The notes under the pieces were generated by a model. It saw only the letters and a list, made by a program, of their open reading frames with translations, ran no database searches and was not told where the DNA came from. A program made the position numbers and the translations under genes. Shown here in pieces: positions 45,916-53,962 of a DNA stretch of 64,000 nt. The stretch covers positions 62,001-126,000 of the forward strand of contig NZ_NRRV01000002.1 of assembly GCF_016583825.1 (NCBI RefSeq). Direction: 5' to 3'. This DNA is from Thiohalocapsa halophila (GTDB taxonomy: Bacteria; Pseudomonadota; Gammaproteobacteria; Chromatiales; Chromatiaceae). Position 1 is the stretch's first letter; each line of letters begins with the position of its first letter.

Positions 45916-47043
45916 ATGTCCATGGCAGAGCAAAACGGCTTCACTCCGGCGGCGCGCTTTCTGCTCGTGGCCGGCGCCTTCGTGGTGGTGGTGGCCGGGC
46001 TGAAATCGGCGTCGAACCTGGTAACCCCCTTCCTGCTGGCGGTGTTCATCGCAGTATTGGTGGTGCCGCCGCTGCAATACATGCGCAGCCACGGCCTGCC
46101 GGCGTGGGCTGCAATGCTGGTGGTAGTGGCGACACTTGTCGGGGCCGGGAGCGCCGTCGTGGGGCTGTTCAGCGGCTCGCTCAACGATTTCAACGCGAGC
46201 CTGCCGAGCTATCAGGAGCGGGTGAAGGGCCTGACCGGAGAGCTCGTCACCTGGCTCGACAACGTCGGCATCCATGTCTCGCGCCAGGCGGTCAATTCCA
46301 TCATCGACCCAGGCCGCATCTTCGGCATGGCAACGGAGCTGATCCGAGGGATCGGCGGCGTGCTGACCAACGCCTTCCTGATTTTGCTGACGGTGATTTT
46401 CATCCTGTTCGAGGCCAACAGCCTGCCCAGCAAGCTGCGTGCGGCCCTGCGGCAGCCGGAGGCTTCGCTGAGCCACCTGCACGAGGTGATGCACACCATC
46501 AACCGCTACATGTTTCTCAAGTTTTGCACCAGTGTGCTCACCGGCGTTTTGCTCTGGGCCTGGCTGCGCTTCCTTGGCGTGGACTTTCCGGCCATGTGGG
46601 GCATGCTCGCGTTCCTGCTGAACTTCGTGCCCACCATCGGCTCCATCATCGCCGGGGTACCGCCGATCATGCTGGCCCTGATCCAGCTCGGTGTCGAGGA
46701 CGCGCTGCTGGTGACCATCGGGTACATGGTGGTGAACGTCTCCATCGGCAATTTCCTGGAGCCGCGCGTCATGGGTCAGGGGCTGGGATTGTCCACACTG
46801 GTGGTCTTTCTGTCGCTGATCTTCTGGGGCTGGGTGCTCGGGCCTTCCGGCATGTTCCTGTCGGTACCCCTGACCATGGCACTCAAGATCGGCTTCGGCG
46901 CGAATACCCAGACCTACCCCATCGCAGTCATGCTCGGCCCAGCCGACGAGGCCCGTGCGCTGGTGGCCGCGGGTCGCAGCAATTCCCTGCCGCTGACACC
47001 CCCCGAGGACAGTGCCGCCGGCGAGCTGGATCCCGGAGCCTGA
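45916..47043 (+). CDS. AI-2E family transporter (YdiK/TqsA-like permease)
   Basis: 375 aa with about eight membrane helices and the long central amphipathic segment of this family. 'NLVTPFLLAVFIAVLVVPPL', 'ILLTVIFILFEANSLPSKL', 'FPAMWGMLAFLLNFVPTIGS' and 'PSGMFLSVPLTMALKI' are classic AI-2E motifs. Substrates vary (autoinducer-2, Na+/H+ exchange); none can be assigned. Likely in an operon with the lipoprotein gene upstream and DUF3301 downstream. Confidence 0.9.
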   Translation: MSMAEQNGFTPAARFLLVAGAFVVVVAGLKSASNLVTPFLLAVFIAVLVVPPLQYMRSHGLPAWAAMLVVVATLVGAGSAVVGLFSGSLNDFNASLPSYQERVKGLTGELVTWLDNVGIHVSRQAVNSIIDPGRIFGMATELIRGIGGVLTNAFLILLTVIFILFEANSLPSKLRAALRQPEASLSHLHEVMHTINRYMFLKFCTSVLTGVLLWAWLRFLGVDFPAMWGMLAFLLNFVPTIGSIIAGVPPIMLALIQLGVEDALLVTIGYMVVNVSIGNFLEPRVMGQGLGLSTLVVFLSLIFWGWVLGPSGMFLSVPLTMALKIGFGANTQTYPIAVMLGPADEARALVAAGRSNSLPLTPPEDSAAGELDPGA

Positions 47044-47091
47044 GCCTCCGCCGCGCAATCCAATGTCCTTGCCCGCTCCCTTGGCAATGCC

Positions 47092-47457
47092 GTGAGCCTC
47101 ACCATCGATAGCTTGGGCGCCCTGCTGGTGGTGCTGCTCGTCAGCTGGCTATGGCTGAATACGCTCAGAGCCCGCGAGCTGGCACTCGCGCAAGCGCGCC
47201 GCGCCTGCCAGCGGGCCGATGTGCAGTTGCTGGATCAAGCCGTGGCGCTGCGCGGTATGGCGCTCGTGTGGACGCCCAGAGGCGTGAGGCTGCGCCGGCG
47301 TTATCGCTTCGAGTTCAGCAGCGACGGCGTGGAGCGACGTACCGGCCAGCTGGCACTGCTCGGGCTGCGGCTGGAGTCCCTGTGGCTGGAGCCGGATGAT
47401 ACCAACCCAGATGGCGGGCCCGACGACGGGGCGGCGCGCGGGCGCTTCGAGCCCTGA
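47092..47457 (+). CDS. DUF3301 family protein
   Basis: 121 aa. One N-terminal membrane helix (LGALLVVLLVSWLWLNTL), then 'RELALAQARRACQRADVQLL' and 'RRRYRFEFSSDGVERRTGQL', which I recognise as DUF3301. Function unknown. Start is GTG at 47092. Convergent with sspB, 28 bp apart. Confidence 0.75.
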   Translation: MSLTIDSLGALLVVLLVSWLWLNTLRARELALAQARRACQRADVQLLDQAVALRGMALVWTPRGVRLRRRYRFEFSSDGVERRTGQLALLGLRLESLWLEPDDTNPDGGPDDGAARGRFEP

Positions 47458-47485
47458 ATCGGGCTTTCGCCGAGCCTTGTGGAGG

Positions 47486-47905
47486 CTATTTGATGACGCG
47501 CAGATTGGGGCGCGAGGGCTTCTTGCTGTCGTCATCGCCGGCGACGTCCTCACCGCCGCCGGCCGCGTCGGCGTCGGCCGCCTCGTCCTCGGTCGGCTCC
47601 TCATCCGGGAACAGCATGCCCTGGCCGTTCTCGCGGGCGAACAGGCCAACGACGGCCTGTGGCGCCAGCTCGATGGAGAAGGGCTGCCCGCCGAAGCGGG
47701 CGGAGAAGTGGATCAGGTCGTTGCCGATCTGAAACCCATGCACGGCCTGCGGCGCCACATTCAGCACGATACGCCCGTTCTCCGCGAACTCCATAGGGAC
47801 GATCGCGCTGGGGTGCTCAACGTCCACCATCAGGTGTGGCGTCATGTCATTGTCGATGATCCACTCGTAGATGGCGCGAATCAGATAGGGGCGGTTGGAG
47901 GTCAT
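47486..47905 (-). CDS. sspB: ClpXP protease specificity-enhancing factor SspB
   Basis: 139 aa. MTSNRPYLIRAIYEWIIDN followed by 'TPHLMVDV' and 'GRIVLNVAPQAVHGFQIGND' are conserved SspB substrate-binding segments. The acidic linker and the C-terminal RPNLRVIK ClpX-binding tail are intact. SspB delivers ssrA-tagged proteins to ClpXP. The start at 47905 gives normal length. Directly downstream of sspA (62 bp), as in most gammaproteobacteria. Confidence 0.95.
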   Translation of the reverse strand: MTSNRPYLIRAIYEWIIDNDMTPHLMVDVEHPSAIVPMEFAENGRIVLNVAPQAVHGFQIGNDLIHFSARFGGQPFSIELAPQAVVGLFARENGQGMLFPDEEPTEDEAADADAAGGGEDVAGDDDSKKPSRPNLRVIK

Positions 47906-47967
47906 GGCGGTCACCGGATGAACGGTGCTGGCAATGCGGCGGCTCAGGAGGATGATCGGATGCGGCG

Positions 47968-48576
47968 TCAGGCCAGGTCGGCAACCATTTCGCGCTCGGC
48001 TTCCGACAGGCTGCGCCGGAAAGACGGCCACTCGAACAGGCGGGTGCTGTACTCCGTCACGGCGACGGCGGCGGCCGGCAGATCCACGCCCAGCGCCGGC
48101 AGCCGCCACAGCAATGGTGCGATACAGCAGTCCACCAGCGAGAACTCGTCGCTCATGAAGAAGGCGCTCGCGGCAAATATAGGCGCCGATGTGGTGAGGC
48201 TATCGCGCAGCGCGTCGCGGGCCGCCGTGGCGGCGGCGTCGTCTCCGTGCACGATCTGGCCCACGAGCGAGTACCAATCCCGGTCGATTCGGTGCATCAG
48301 CAGGCGGGCGTTCGCCCGCCCCACCGGATCTACCGCCAGCAGCGGCGGGTGCGGGAAACGCTCGTCCAGATACTCCATGATGATCTGGGACTCATAAAGC
48401 GCCAAGTCGCGATCCACCAATGTGGGCACGGTACCATAGGGATTCGCCTCGAGGACTTCGGGCGGCAGGTCCTGAGCATCCACATCGACGATGGTGATGT
48501 TGATCTTTTTTTCCGCCAGCACCATGCGCACGCGGTGGCAGTAGGGACATTTCGGATCGGAGAAGAGCGTCATCAC
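47968..48576 (-). CDS. sspA: Stringent starvation protein A (GST-fold)
   Basis: 202 aa glutathione-transferase fold: thioredoxin-like half 'MTLFSDPKCPYCHRVRMVLAEK', 'NPYGTVPTLVDRDLALYESQIIM' and 'EYLDERFPHPPLL', then the helical half. SspA binds RNA polymerase under starvation. Unlike E. coli SspA, which lacks the active-site cysteines, this copy carries a glutaredoxin-like CPYC at residues 10-13. In the same run as petABC upstream and sspB downstream. Confidence 0.9.
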   Translation of the reverse strand: MMTLFSDPKCPYCHRVRMVLAEKKINITIVDVDAQDLPPEVLEANPYGTVPTLVDRDLALYESQIIMEYLDERFPHPPLLAVDPVGRANARLLMHRIDRDWYSLVGQIVHGDDAAATAARDALRDSLTTSAPIFAASAFFMSDEFSLVDCCIAPLLWRLPALGVDLPAAAVAVTEYSTRLFEWPSFRRSLSEAEREMVADLA

Positions 48577-48927
48577 ACCTCAACTCTCGGCAGCCGCCGG
48601 CATGGCACATCGGCGACGCCCGCCTGGCTGCCGGCAATCCAGGGGCGTGTGTCCTACGGAAGCGTGGCGCGCCGGCAACTTGCACGGCGGCAGATATCGA
48701 CATCCGAGCCGCTAGGATACACCGAATCGGGTTTGTCCATTTCCCGGACGCAAGGCTGCTATGCAGGGCTGGCAAGAGCCCGCTGCCGCCGGCCCCGACC
48801 CGATGTTCGGCGCCTTGCACAGACGTCAGCGCCCGCGGCCCCCGACGTGGTGGCCGGGGAAGCGCGGGCGCTGATGGCGGCAATCAGCGACGCTCGGGCT
48901 GCGTCGCATCGGCCGGCCGCCTGGGTC

Positions 48928-48987
48928 TTGCCAAGGGGTCCTGCCAGGGGGGCCCTGCCAGGGGGGGCCCTGCCAGGCGTGCCTGGC
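48928..48987. repeat. Tandem GC palindromes at the 3' end of petC
   Basis: TGCCA recurs at 48929, 48942, 48956 and 48971 inside units of 13-15 bp of the form CCTGCCAGGGGGG. The array ends with the palindrome GCCAGGC-GT-GCCTGGC at 48972-48987, eight bases from the petC stop codon. It could act as a strong RNA stem or a transcription end for petABC, although no T-tract follows. The rest of 48577-48994 holds no gene I can support. Confidence 0.65.
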
Positions 48988-48994
48988 GCGGTCC

Positions 48995-49735
48995 TCAGTG
49001 CACGTCTTTCCAGAATTCCTTCTTCAGGTAGTAGGCGAGAATGAACATTAGGCCCAGGAAGAGCAGCACATAGAGGCCCAGGCTGCGACGCTCGAGCTTG
49101 TAGGGCTCGCCGACATAGGTGAGGAAGTTGGTGATGTCCCGGACCATGGTGTCGTACTCTTCAGTCGTCAGCTCGCCAGCCTCCACCAGCTCAACGTCCA
49201 CCACCCGCGGCTCGCCGCCGCCATCGCCGTGATGCTCTGCATAGACGGGCTTTTGGACACCCTGAAGATTACTCAGAGCATGCGGCATACCCACCTTGGG
49301 GAACACGAGATTGTTGACGCCGTAGGGCCGCGAGTCGTCGACGTAGTAGGTCTTCAAATAGGTATAAACCCAGTCGGGGTCACGCCAACGCGTTACCAGG
49401 CTCAGATCCGGAATCTCGGTGCCGAACCATTGCTCCCCATCCGCGGGCCGCACCGCGTTGGTCATCATGTCCGTTGGCCTGGCGTCACCGAAGATCAAGT
49501 TCTCGCGAAGCTCGTCCTCCGGGATGCCCAAATCCTCGGCCATACGCCGGTAGCGCATGTATTTGAGCGAATGGCAGCCCTGGCAGTAGTTGGCGTAGTA
49601 CTTGGCGCCGCGCTGCAGCGATGCCTTGTCTTTCAAGTCGATGTTGGCATCCTCCAGCTCCGGGCCGTGGCCGCCGGCGGCGCCGACGGTGAAGGGAAGC
49701 AGCAGCAGGATGCCGGCGATCAGGAGCTTGTTCAT
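48995..49735 (-). CDS. petC: Cytochrome c1 of the bc1 complex
   Basis: 246 aa. N-terminal signal peptide (LLIAGILLLLPFTVGAAG), covalent haem site CQGCH at residues 51-55, 'MRYRRMAEDLG', the Met-ligand region 'FPKVGMPHAL', and a C-terminal membrane anchor (LGLYVLLFLGLMFILAYYLK) ending in a basic tail. Accepts electrons from the Rieske protein and passes them to soluble cytochromes. ATG overlaps the petB stop (ATGA). Normal length for the gammaproteobacterial form. Confidence 0.95.
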   Translation of the reverse strand: MNKLLIAGILLLLPFTVGAAGGHGPELEDANIDLKDKASLQRGAKYYANYCQGCHSLKYMRYRRMAEDLGIPEDELRENLIFGDARPTDMMTNAVRPADGEQWFGTEIPDLSLVTRWRDPDWVYTYLKTYYVDDSRPYGVNNLVFPKVGMPHALSNLQGVQKPVYAEHHGDGGGEPRVVDVELVEAGELTTEEYDTMVRDITNFLTYVGEPYKLERRSLGLYVLLFLGLMFILAYYLKKEFWKDVH

Positions 49736-51003
49736 GTCGTGACCCTCTCCGGCACGGGCTTGGTCTTCTCGAGCTTGGTGTAGATCGGCATCAGCAGAAA
49801 GAACGCGAAGTACACCACGGTGAAGATCTGCGACATCAAGGTGTACAGCTCCGTCGCCGGTTGCAGGCCGAGGTAGGCCAGCACCACGAAGGACACGGCG
49901 AAGGCGCCCAGGAAGATCTTCGAGAGCATGCCCTTGTAGCGGATGGAGCGGACCGGGCTGCGGTCCAGCCAGGGCATCAGGAACAGGATCAGGATGGCCC
50001 CGAACATCACCACCACGCCCGGGAATTGCGAGCCGCCGATGGGAGGCACGGCACGCAGCATCGCGTAGTAGGGCGTGAAGTACCACACGGGCGCGATGTG
50101 CTCCGGTGTCTTCAGCGGATCGGCGGGCTGGAAGTTGGGCGCCTCCAGGAACAGACCGCCAAGCTCGGGCGCGTAGAAGACCACCAAGGAGAAGATCGCC
50201 GCAAAAACCGTGAGGCCGACGATGTCTTTCACCGTGTAATACGGATGGAAGGGAATGCCGTCCGACGGCGCACTGTCACTCCACTTGTTGCCCTTCGGTC
50301 CTTTCTTGATCTCCACGCCGTCGGGGTTGGTGGAGCCAACGGTGTGCAGTGCCACGATGTGCAGGAACACCAGCGCCGCCAGGACGAAGGGAATGACGAA
50401 GTGGAACGCGAAGAACCGATTCAGCGTCGTGTCCGAGATGACATAGTCACCACGCACCCAGGTGGACAGCTCCTCGCCGACACCAGGCACCGCTGCAAAC
50501 AGATTCACGATGACCTGCGCGCCCCAGTAGGACATCTGTCCCCAAGGCAGCAGGTAGCCGAAGAAGGCGGTGGCCATCATGGCGAGGTAGATGACGACGC
50601 CGATGATCCACAGCAGCTCGCGCGGCTTCTGATAGCTACCCCACATGAGCCCACGGAACATATGCAGGTAGACCAGGATGAAGAAGAAAGATGCGCCCGT
50701 TGAGTGCATGTAGCGGATCAGCCAACCCCAGTTGACATCCCGCATGATGTACTCCACCGACGCGAAGGCCTCTTCGGCGGAGGGCTTGTAGGACATGGCG
50801 AGCCACAGACCGGTGACGATCTGCAGCACCAGCACCACAAGGGCAAGGGAGCCGAAGAAGGACCAAAAGCCCATGTTCTTCGGTGCATAGTACTGGGCGA
50901 GGTGGTCATTCCAGACCGCCATCACCGGGAAGCGCTTGTCAAGCCAGCCGAGGAAGCCCCCCGGGGCCTGATCCGCAGCGGTAGCCGTGGTATCTGAGCT
51001 CAT
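49732..51003 (-). CDS. petB: Cytochrome b of the bc1 complex
   Basis: 423 aa, about eight membrane helices. Haem-ligand histidines lie in 'YMHSTGASFFFILVYLHMFRG' and 'AFHFVIPFVLAALVFLHIVALH'. The Qo-site motif reads PVWY (IAPVWYFTPYYAMLRA) rather than PEWY, a variant I believe is common in beta/gammaproteobacteria. Inner-membrane quinol oxidase core for respiratory and cyclic photosynthetic electron flow. ATG overlaps the petA stop. Confidence 0.95.
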   Translation of the reverse strand: MSSDTTATAADQAPGGFLGWLDKRFPVMAVWNDHLAQYYAPKNMGFWSFFGSLALVVLVLQIVTGLWLAMSYKPSAEEAFASVEYIMRDVNWGWLIRYMHSTGASFFFILVYLHMFRGLMWGSYQKPRELLWIIGVVIYLAMMATAFFGYLLPWGQMSYWGAQVIVNLFAAVPGVGEELSTWVRGDYVISDTTLNRFFAFHFVIPFVLAALVFLHIVALHTVGSTNPDGVEIKKGPKGNKWSDSAPSDGIPFHPYYTVKDIVGLTVFAAIFSLVVFYAPELGGLFLEAPNFQPADPLKTPEHIAPVWYFTPYYAMLRAVPPIGGSQFPGVVVMFGAILILFLMPWLDRSPVRSIRYKGMLSKIFLGAFAVSFVVLAYLGLQPATELYTLMSQIFTVVYFAFFLLMPIYTKLEKTKPVPERVTT

Positions 51004-51599
51004 CAGGCCGCTCCTTCATCCTCGCCGACGAGGATGGTGTTCTCGTTGACGTACTTGTGTTTTGGAATCACCAGGTTGGTGGGTGCAGGCACGCCTTTGT
51101 ACACCCTTCCGGCAAGGTCGAACTTCGAGCCGTGGCAGGGACAGAACCATCCGCCCTTCCAGTTGGCACCCAAGTCGTCCGCCCCGAACTCCGGCCGGTA
51201 GGTCGGCGAGCAGCCGAGGTGGGTACAGATGCCGATGGCGACGAAGTATTCCGGCTTGATCGACCGCGTCGGATTGGCGCAATAAGGCGGCTGCTGGGAC
51301 TCCACTTCGGAGTCTGGATCCACCAACTTGGGCTCCAGCGTAGGCAGCGCCTCCAGCATCTTGTCCGTGCGCCGGACGACCCAGATGGGCTGCCCGCGGT
51401 ATTTGACGCGGAGCAGCGCGCCGGGTTCCAGCTTGCTGACGTCGGCCTGCACCGGCGCGCCGGCGGCGCGCGCCTTCGCACTCGGGTTCATCGAGGAGAT
51501 GAAGGGCACGGCGATGAAGCCCACGCCCACGGCACCGACGGCACTCGTTGCAGTGACGAGCACCCGTCTGCGCTTTTGATCCACGCCTTCTGCGTTCAT
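51003..51599 (-). CDS. petA: Rieske iron-sulfur subunit of the bc1 complex
   Basis: 198 aa. Tat-like start 'DQKRRRVLVTATSAVGAVGVG' anchors the protein. The [2Fe-2S] ligands are in CTHLGCSP and CPCHGSKFD. First gene of petABC; its stop shares a base with the petB start (TGATG). The promoter should lie in the 330-bp region to 51927, shared with the nif3-like gene end. Confidence 0.95.
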   Translation of the reverse strand: MNAEGVDQKRRRVLVTATSAVGAVGVGFIAVPFISSMNPSAKARAAGAPVQADVSKLEPGALLRVKYRGQPIWVVRRTDKMLEALPTLEPKLVDPDSEVESQQPPYCANPTRSIKPEYFVAIGICTHLGCSPTYRPEFGADDLGANWKGGWFCPCHGSKFDLAGRVYKGVPAPTNLVIPKHKYVNENTILVGEDEGAA

Positions 51600-51927
51600 T
51601 GTCTGGTCGACCCCCGCTGGGCCCGATGCCTGACGACCCGCCGCTCACACACGCCGGGGCCGCGAAAACGTCGGGCGGTCAAAAGAAAATCAGAATATCG
51701 GAAAGCTCTTCTCAAGGAATCGCACATTGTCCGTGATCGATCCAGGCCGGGTCAAGGATATCCCTAATTCACTGCGGTTTTGACGGCACCGATGGCGTTG
51801 CCGCAGCGCCCAGCCCAAAGAGACCCCCATTGGACGAAAAAGTGCACCACCGAGCCACGACAAAGCGCAAAACCCTTTGCTATCTGCGGCTTTGCCGCCG
51901 CCCGGTTCGGCTCCGGCCCGCACACGG
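51600..51927. other. petABC upstream region
   Basis: About 330 bp between petA and the end of the Nif3-like gene (same strand). It contains an AT-richer patch near 51680-51720 where a promoter would be expected, but I could not fix convincing -35/-10 boxes. No gene seen. Confidence 0.4.
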
Positions 51928-52677
51928 TCAAGCCGGATTGTCGATATCGATGAACCCATGGCCCAGCCCGAAGTGCCCGGCGAGGTGCTCGCCCAAGGCC
52001 TGCACACCGTAGCGCTCGGTGGCGTGATGACCGGCGGCGATGTAGTCCAGCCCCAGCTCGCGGGCCTGGTGGACCGTGGGCTCCGACACCTCGCCGCTCA
52101 GGTACAGGTCCGCGCCCAGTGCCGCCGCTTGGTCGATGAAGCGCTGCGCCGCCCCGGTGCACCAGGCGATGCGCTGCACCGGCCGCTCCAAGACGGGCAC
52201 ATGCAGCGGACTGCGCCCGAGGCGCTCCGCCACCAGCGCCGCCACCGCCGCGCCGGGCTGCGGCGCTGCCAGCGTCCCGGTCCAGACGAGCCCATCGGCG
52301 CTGGCCGCCGCCGCATCCCGCAGGTCCAGCACGGCCGCCAACTGGCGGTTGTTGCCCAGCTCTGGATGCACGTCCAGCGGCAGGTGGTAAGCCAAGAGGG
52401 CCAAGCCCCCGCGCACCGCTGCGCGCACGCGGCGGCCGTGCATGCCCACCAGGCGCGGGTCCTCCCCCTTCCAGAACCAGCCGTGATGTACCAGGATGGC
52501 ATCCGCATCCGCGGCGAGCGCCGCCTCGATGAGGGCCAGGCTCGCGGTGACGCCGCTCACCAGCCGGCGCACCGGCCGCGCACCGGCGAGCTGGAGGCCG
52601 TTGGGGCAGTAGTCGGCGACAGTGCTCGCCGCCAAGAGCTCATCGCAATAACGGCCAATCTCGGTGCTGTCGGTCAT
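51928..52677 (-). CDS. Nif3-like dinuclear metal-centre protein (YbgI/DUF34)
   Basis: 249 aa. 'CDELLAASTVADYCPNGLQL', the metal-binding 'ILVHHGWFWKGEDP', 'AYHLPLDVHPELGNN', 'YLSGEVSEPTVHQA' and 'AAGHHATERYG' are the conserved Nif3/YbgI blocks with histidine and glutamate metal ligands. Often misnamed GTP cyclohydrolase 1 type 2; true function unclear. Divergent from the DegS-like gene, an arrangement also found beside algW in pseudomonads. Confidence 0.9.
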   Translation of the reverse strand: MTDSTEIGRYCDELLAASTVADYCPNGLQLAGARPVRRLVSGVTASLALIEAALAADADAILVHHGWFWKGEDPRLVGMHGRRVRAAVRGGLALLAYHLPLDVHPELGNNRQLAAVLDLRDAAAASADGLVWTGTLAAPQPGAAVAALVAERLGRSPLHVPVLERPVQRIAWCTGAAQRFIDQAAALGADLYLSGEVSEPTVHQARELGLDYIAAGHHATERYGVQALGEHLAGHFGLGHGFIDIDNPA

Positions 52678-52779
52678 AACTCCGTTGTCGTTCCGCTATG
52701 TCGTTCAAGCCCGCTGCGCCGACGCGCCATCCCGGGTACCCCCATGCGCGCGCAGCGAGCGCATGCTAGCTTAACGGGC

Positions 52780-53916
52780 ATGACGCATGGGTACAAAATC
52801 CTCGCGGCCGCGGCGGGCGGCTTCGGCGCCGGCGCAATGGCGCTCGCCGCCGTTTTGGTGCTGGCGCGCTCCGACCCTCCGCCGCTGCAAGCAGCGCCTG
52901 TGCCAGCGACCGCGGCGAGCTCCTACGCCGACGCCGTCGCCCGCGCCGCGCCGTCGGTGCTGCGGGTATTCGGCCAGCGCTATGGCGCGCCCGGCGAGGC
53001 CCCGCCGCCGCCGAGCAATGGCGCCATCCCCGGCCTGAGCCGCGGCTCCGCAGTGCTGGTGTCCGATGACGGGCTGCTGGTCACCAGCGGCCATTTGGTC
53101 GCCGGAGCCGACGCCATCGGCGTTCAGGTGCCGGACCGCCGCATCCTGGACGCCGAGCTGCTCGGCATCGACGCCCCCACGGACCTGGCAGTGCTGCGCA
53201 TCGACGAGGCGCCCGGCCCCGGCATCGACGTCGGCGAGCCGGCAGCGCTGCGCCCCGGCGACGTGGTGCTCGCCATCGGCAATCCCTTCGGCCTAGACCA
53301 GACCGTCAGCTTCGGCATCGTCAGCGCCCTGGGGCGCTCCGAGCTGGGCCTGACGGAAATCGAGGGCTTCATCCAGACCGACGCCGCCATCAACCCCGGC
53401 AACTCCGGCGGCGCGCTCATCGACACCCGGGGCCGGCTGGTGGGCATCAACACGGCCATCATGTCCGACAGCGGCTACTCCGAGGGCGTCGCCTTCGCGA
53501 TCCCGGCGGATCGGGTCATGCGCGTGGTAGCAGCCATTGCGCAGGGCGGCAACGTGGAGCGCGGCTGGATCGGCATCGGGGCCCGCACTCTGGAGCCTGG
53601 GCTGGCCGAGCGCTTCGGCGTGCGCGCACCCCGCGGCGTCTTCGTCAGCCGCGTTCTGCCCGAGAGCCCGGCGGCGGCCGCGGGCCTGCGCACCGGGGAT
53701 GTCATCGTCGCCGCCGGCGGCGAGCCGGTGCTCACCTCCCCGGCGCTGCGGGAGGCCGTCATCGCTGCGGGTGCCGGCGGGTCGATCGAGCTCGCCGTCT
53801 GGCGCGGCAGCGAGCAGCTGACGGCCAAGGTGCGCACCGGACTGCGGCCGACGACCGAGCACACCGCCGCGGAACGGGTTGCCAACCGCGGCTGCCGCGA
53901 CGCCGCCGGCTGCTGA
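52780..53916 (+). CDS. degS: DegS/AlgW-type periplasmic serine protease
   Basis: 378 aa. One N-terminal anchor (GGFGAGAMALAAVLVLA), trypsin-like domain with His105 (VTSGHLV), Asp135 (PTDLAVLRI) and Ser209 (NPGNSGG), then a single PDZ domain (about 280-365; 'GVFVSRVLPESPAAAAGLRTGD'). One PDZ plus anchor fits DegS/AlgW, which starts RseA/MucA cleavage in the envelope stress response. The usual TNxHV around His is changed to TSGHLV. A cysteine-containing C-terminal tail (NRGCRDAAGC) is unusual. Confidence 0.85.
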   Translation: MTHGYKILAAAAGGFGAGAMALAAVLVLARSDPPPLQAAPVPATAASSYADAVARAAPSVLRVFGQRYGAPGEAPPPPSNGAIPGLSRGSAVLVSDDGLLVTSGHLVAGADAIGVQVPDRRILDAELLGIDAPTDLAVLRIDEAPGPGIDVGEPAALRPGDVVLAIGNPFGLDQTVSFGIVSALGRSELGLTEIEGFIQTDAAINPGNSGGALIDTRGRLVGINTAIMSDSGYSEGVAFAIPADRVMRVVAAIAQGGNVERGWIGIGARTLEPGLAERFGVRAPRGVFVSRVLPESPAAAAGLRTGDVIVAAGGEPVLTSPALREAVIAAGAGGSIELAVWRGSEQLTAKVRTGLRPTTEHTAAERVANRGCRDAAGC

Positions 53917-53962
53917 GGCCGCCCGCAGCCCCGTAGCAACCGCAATTGATGCGGTCGCCGTG

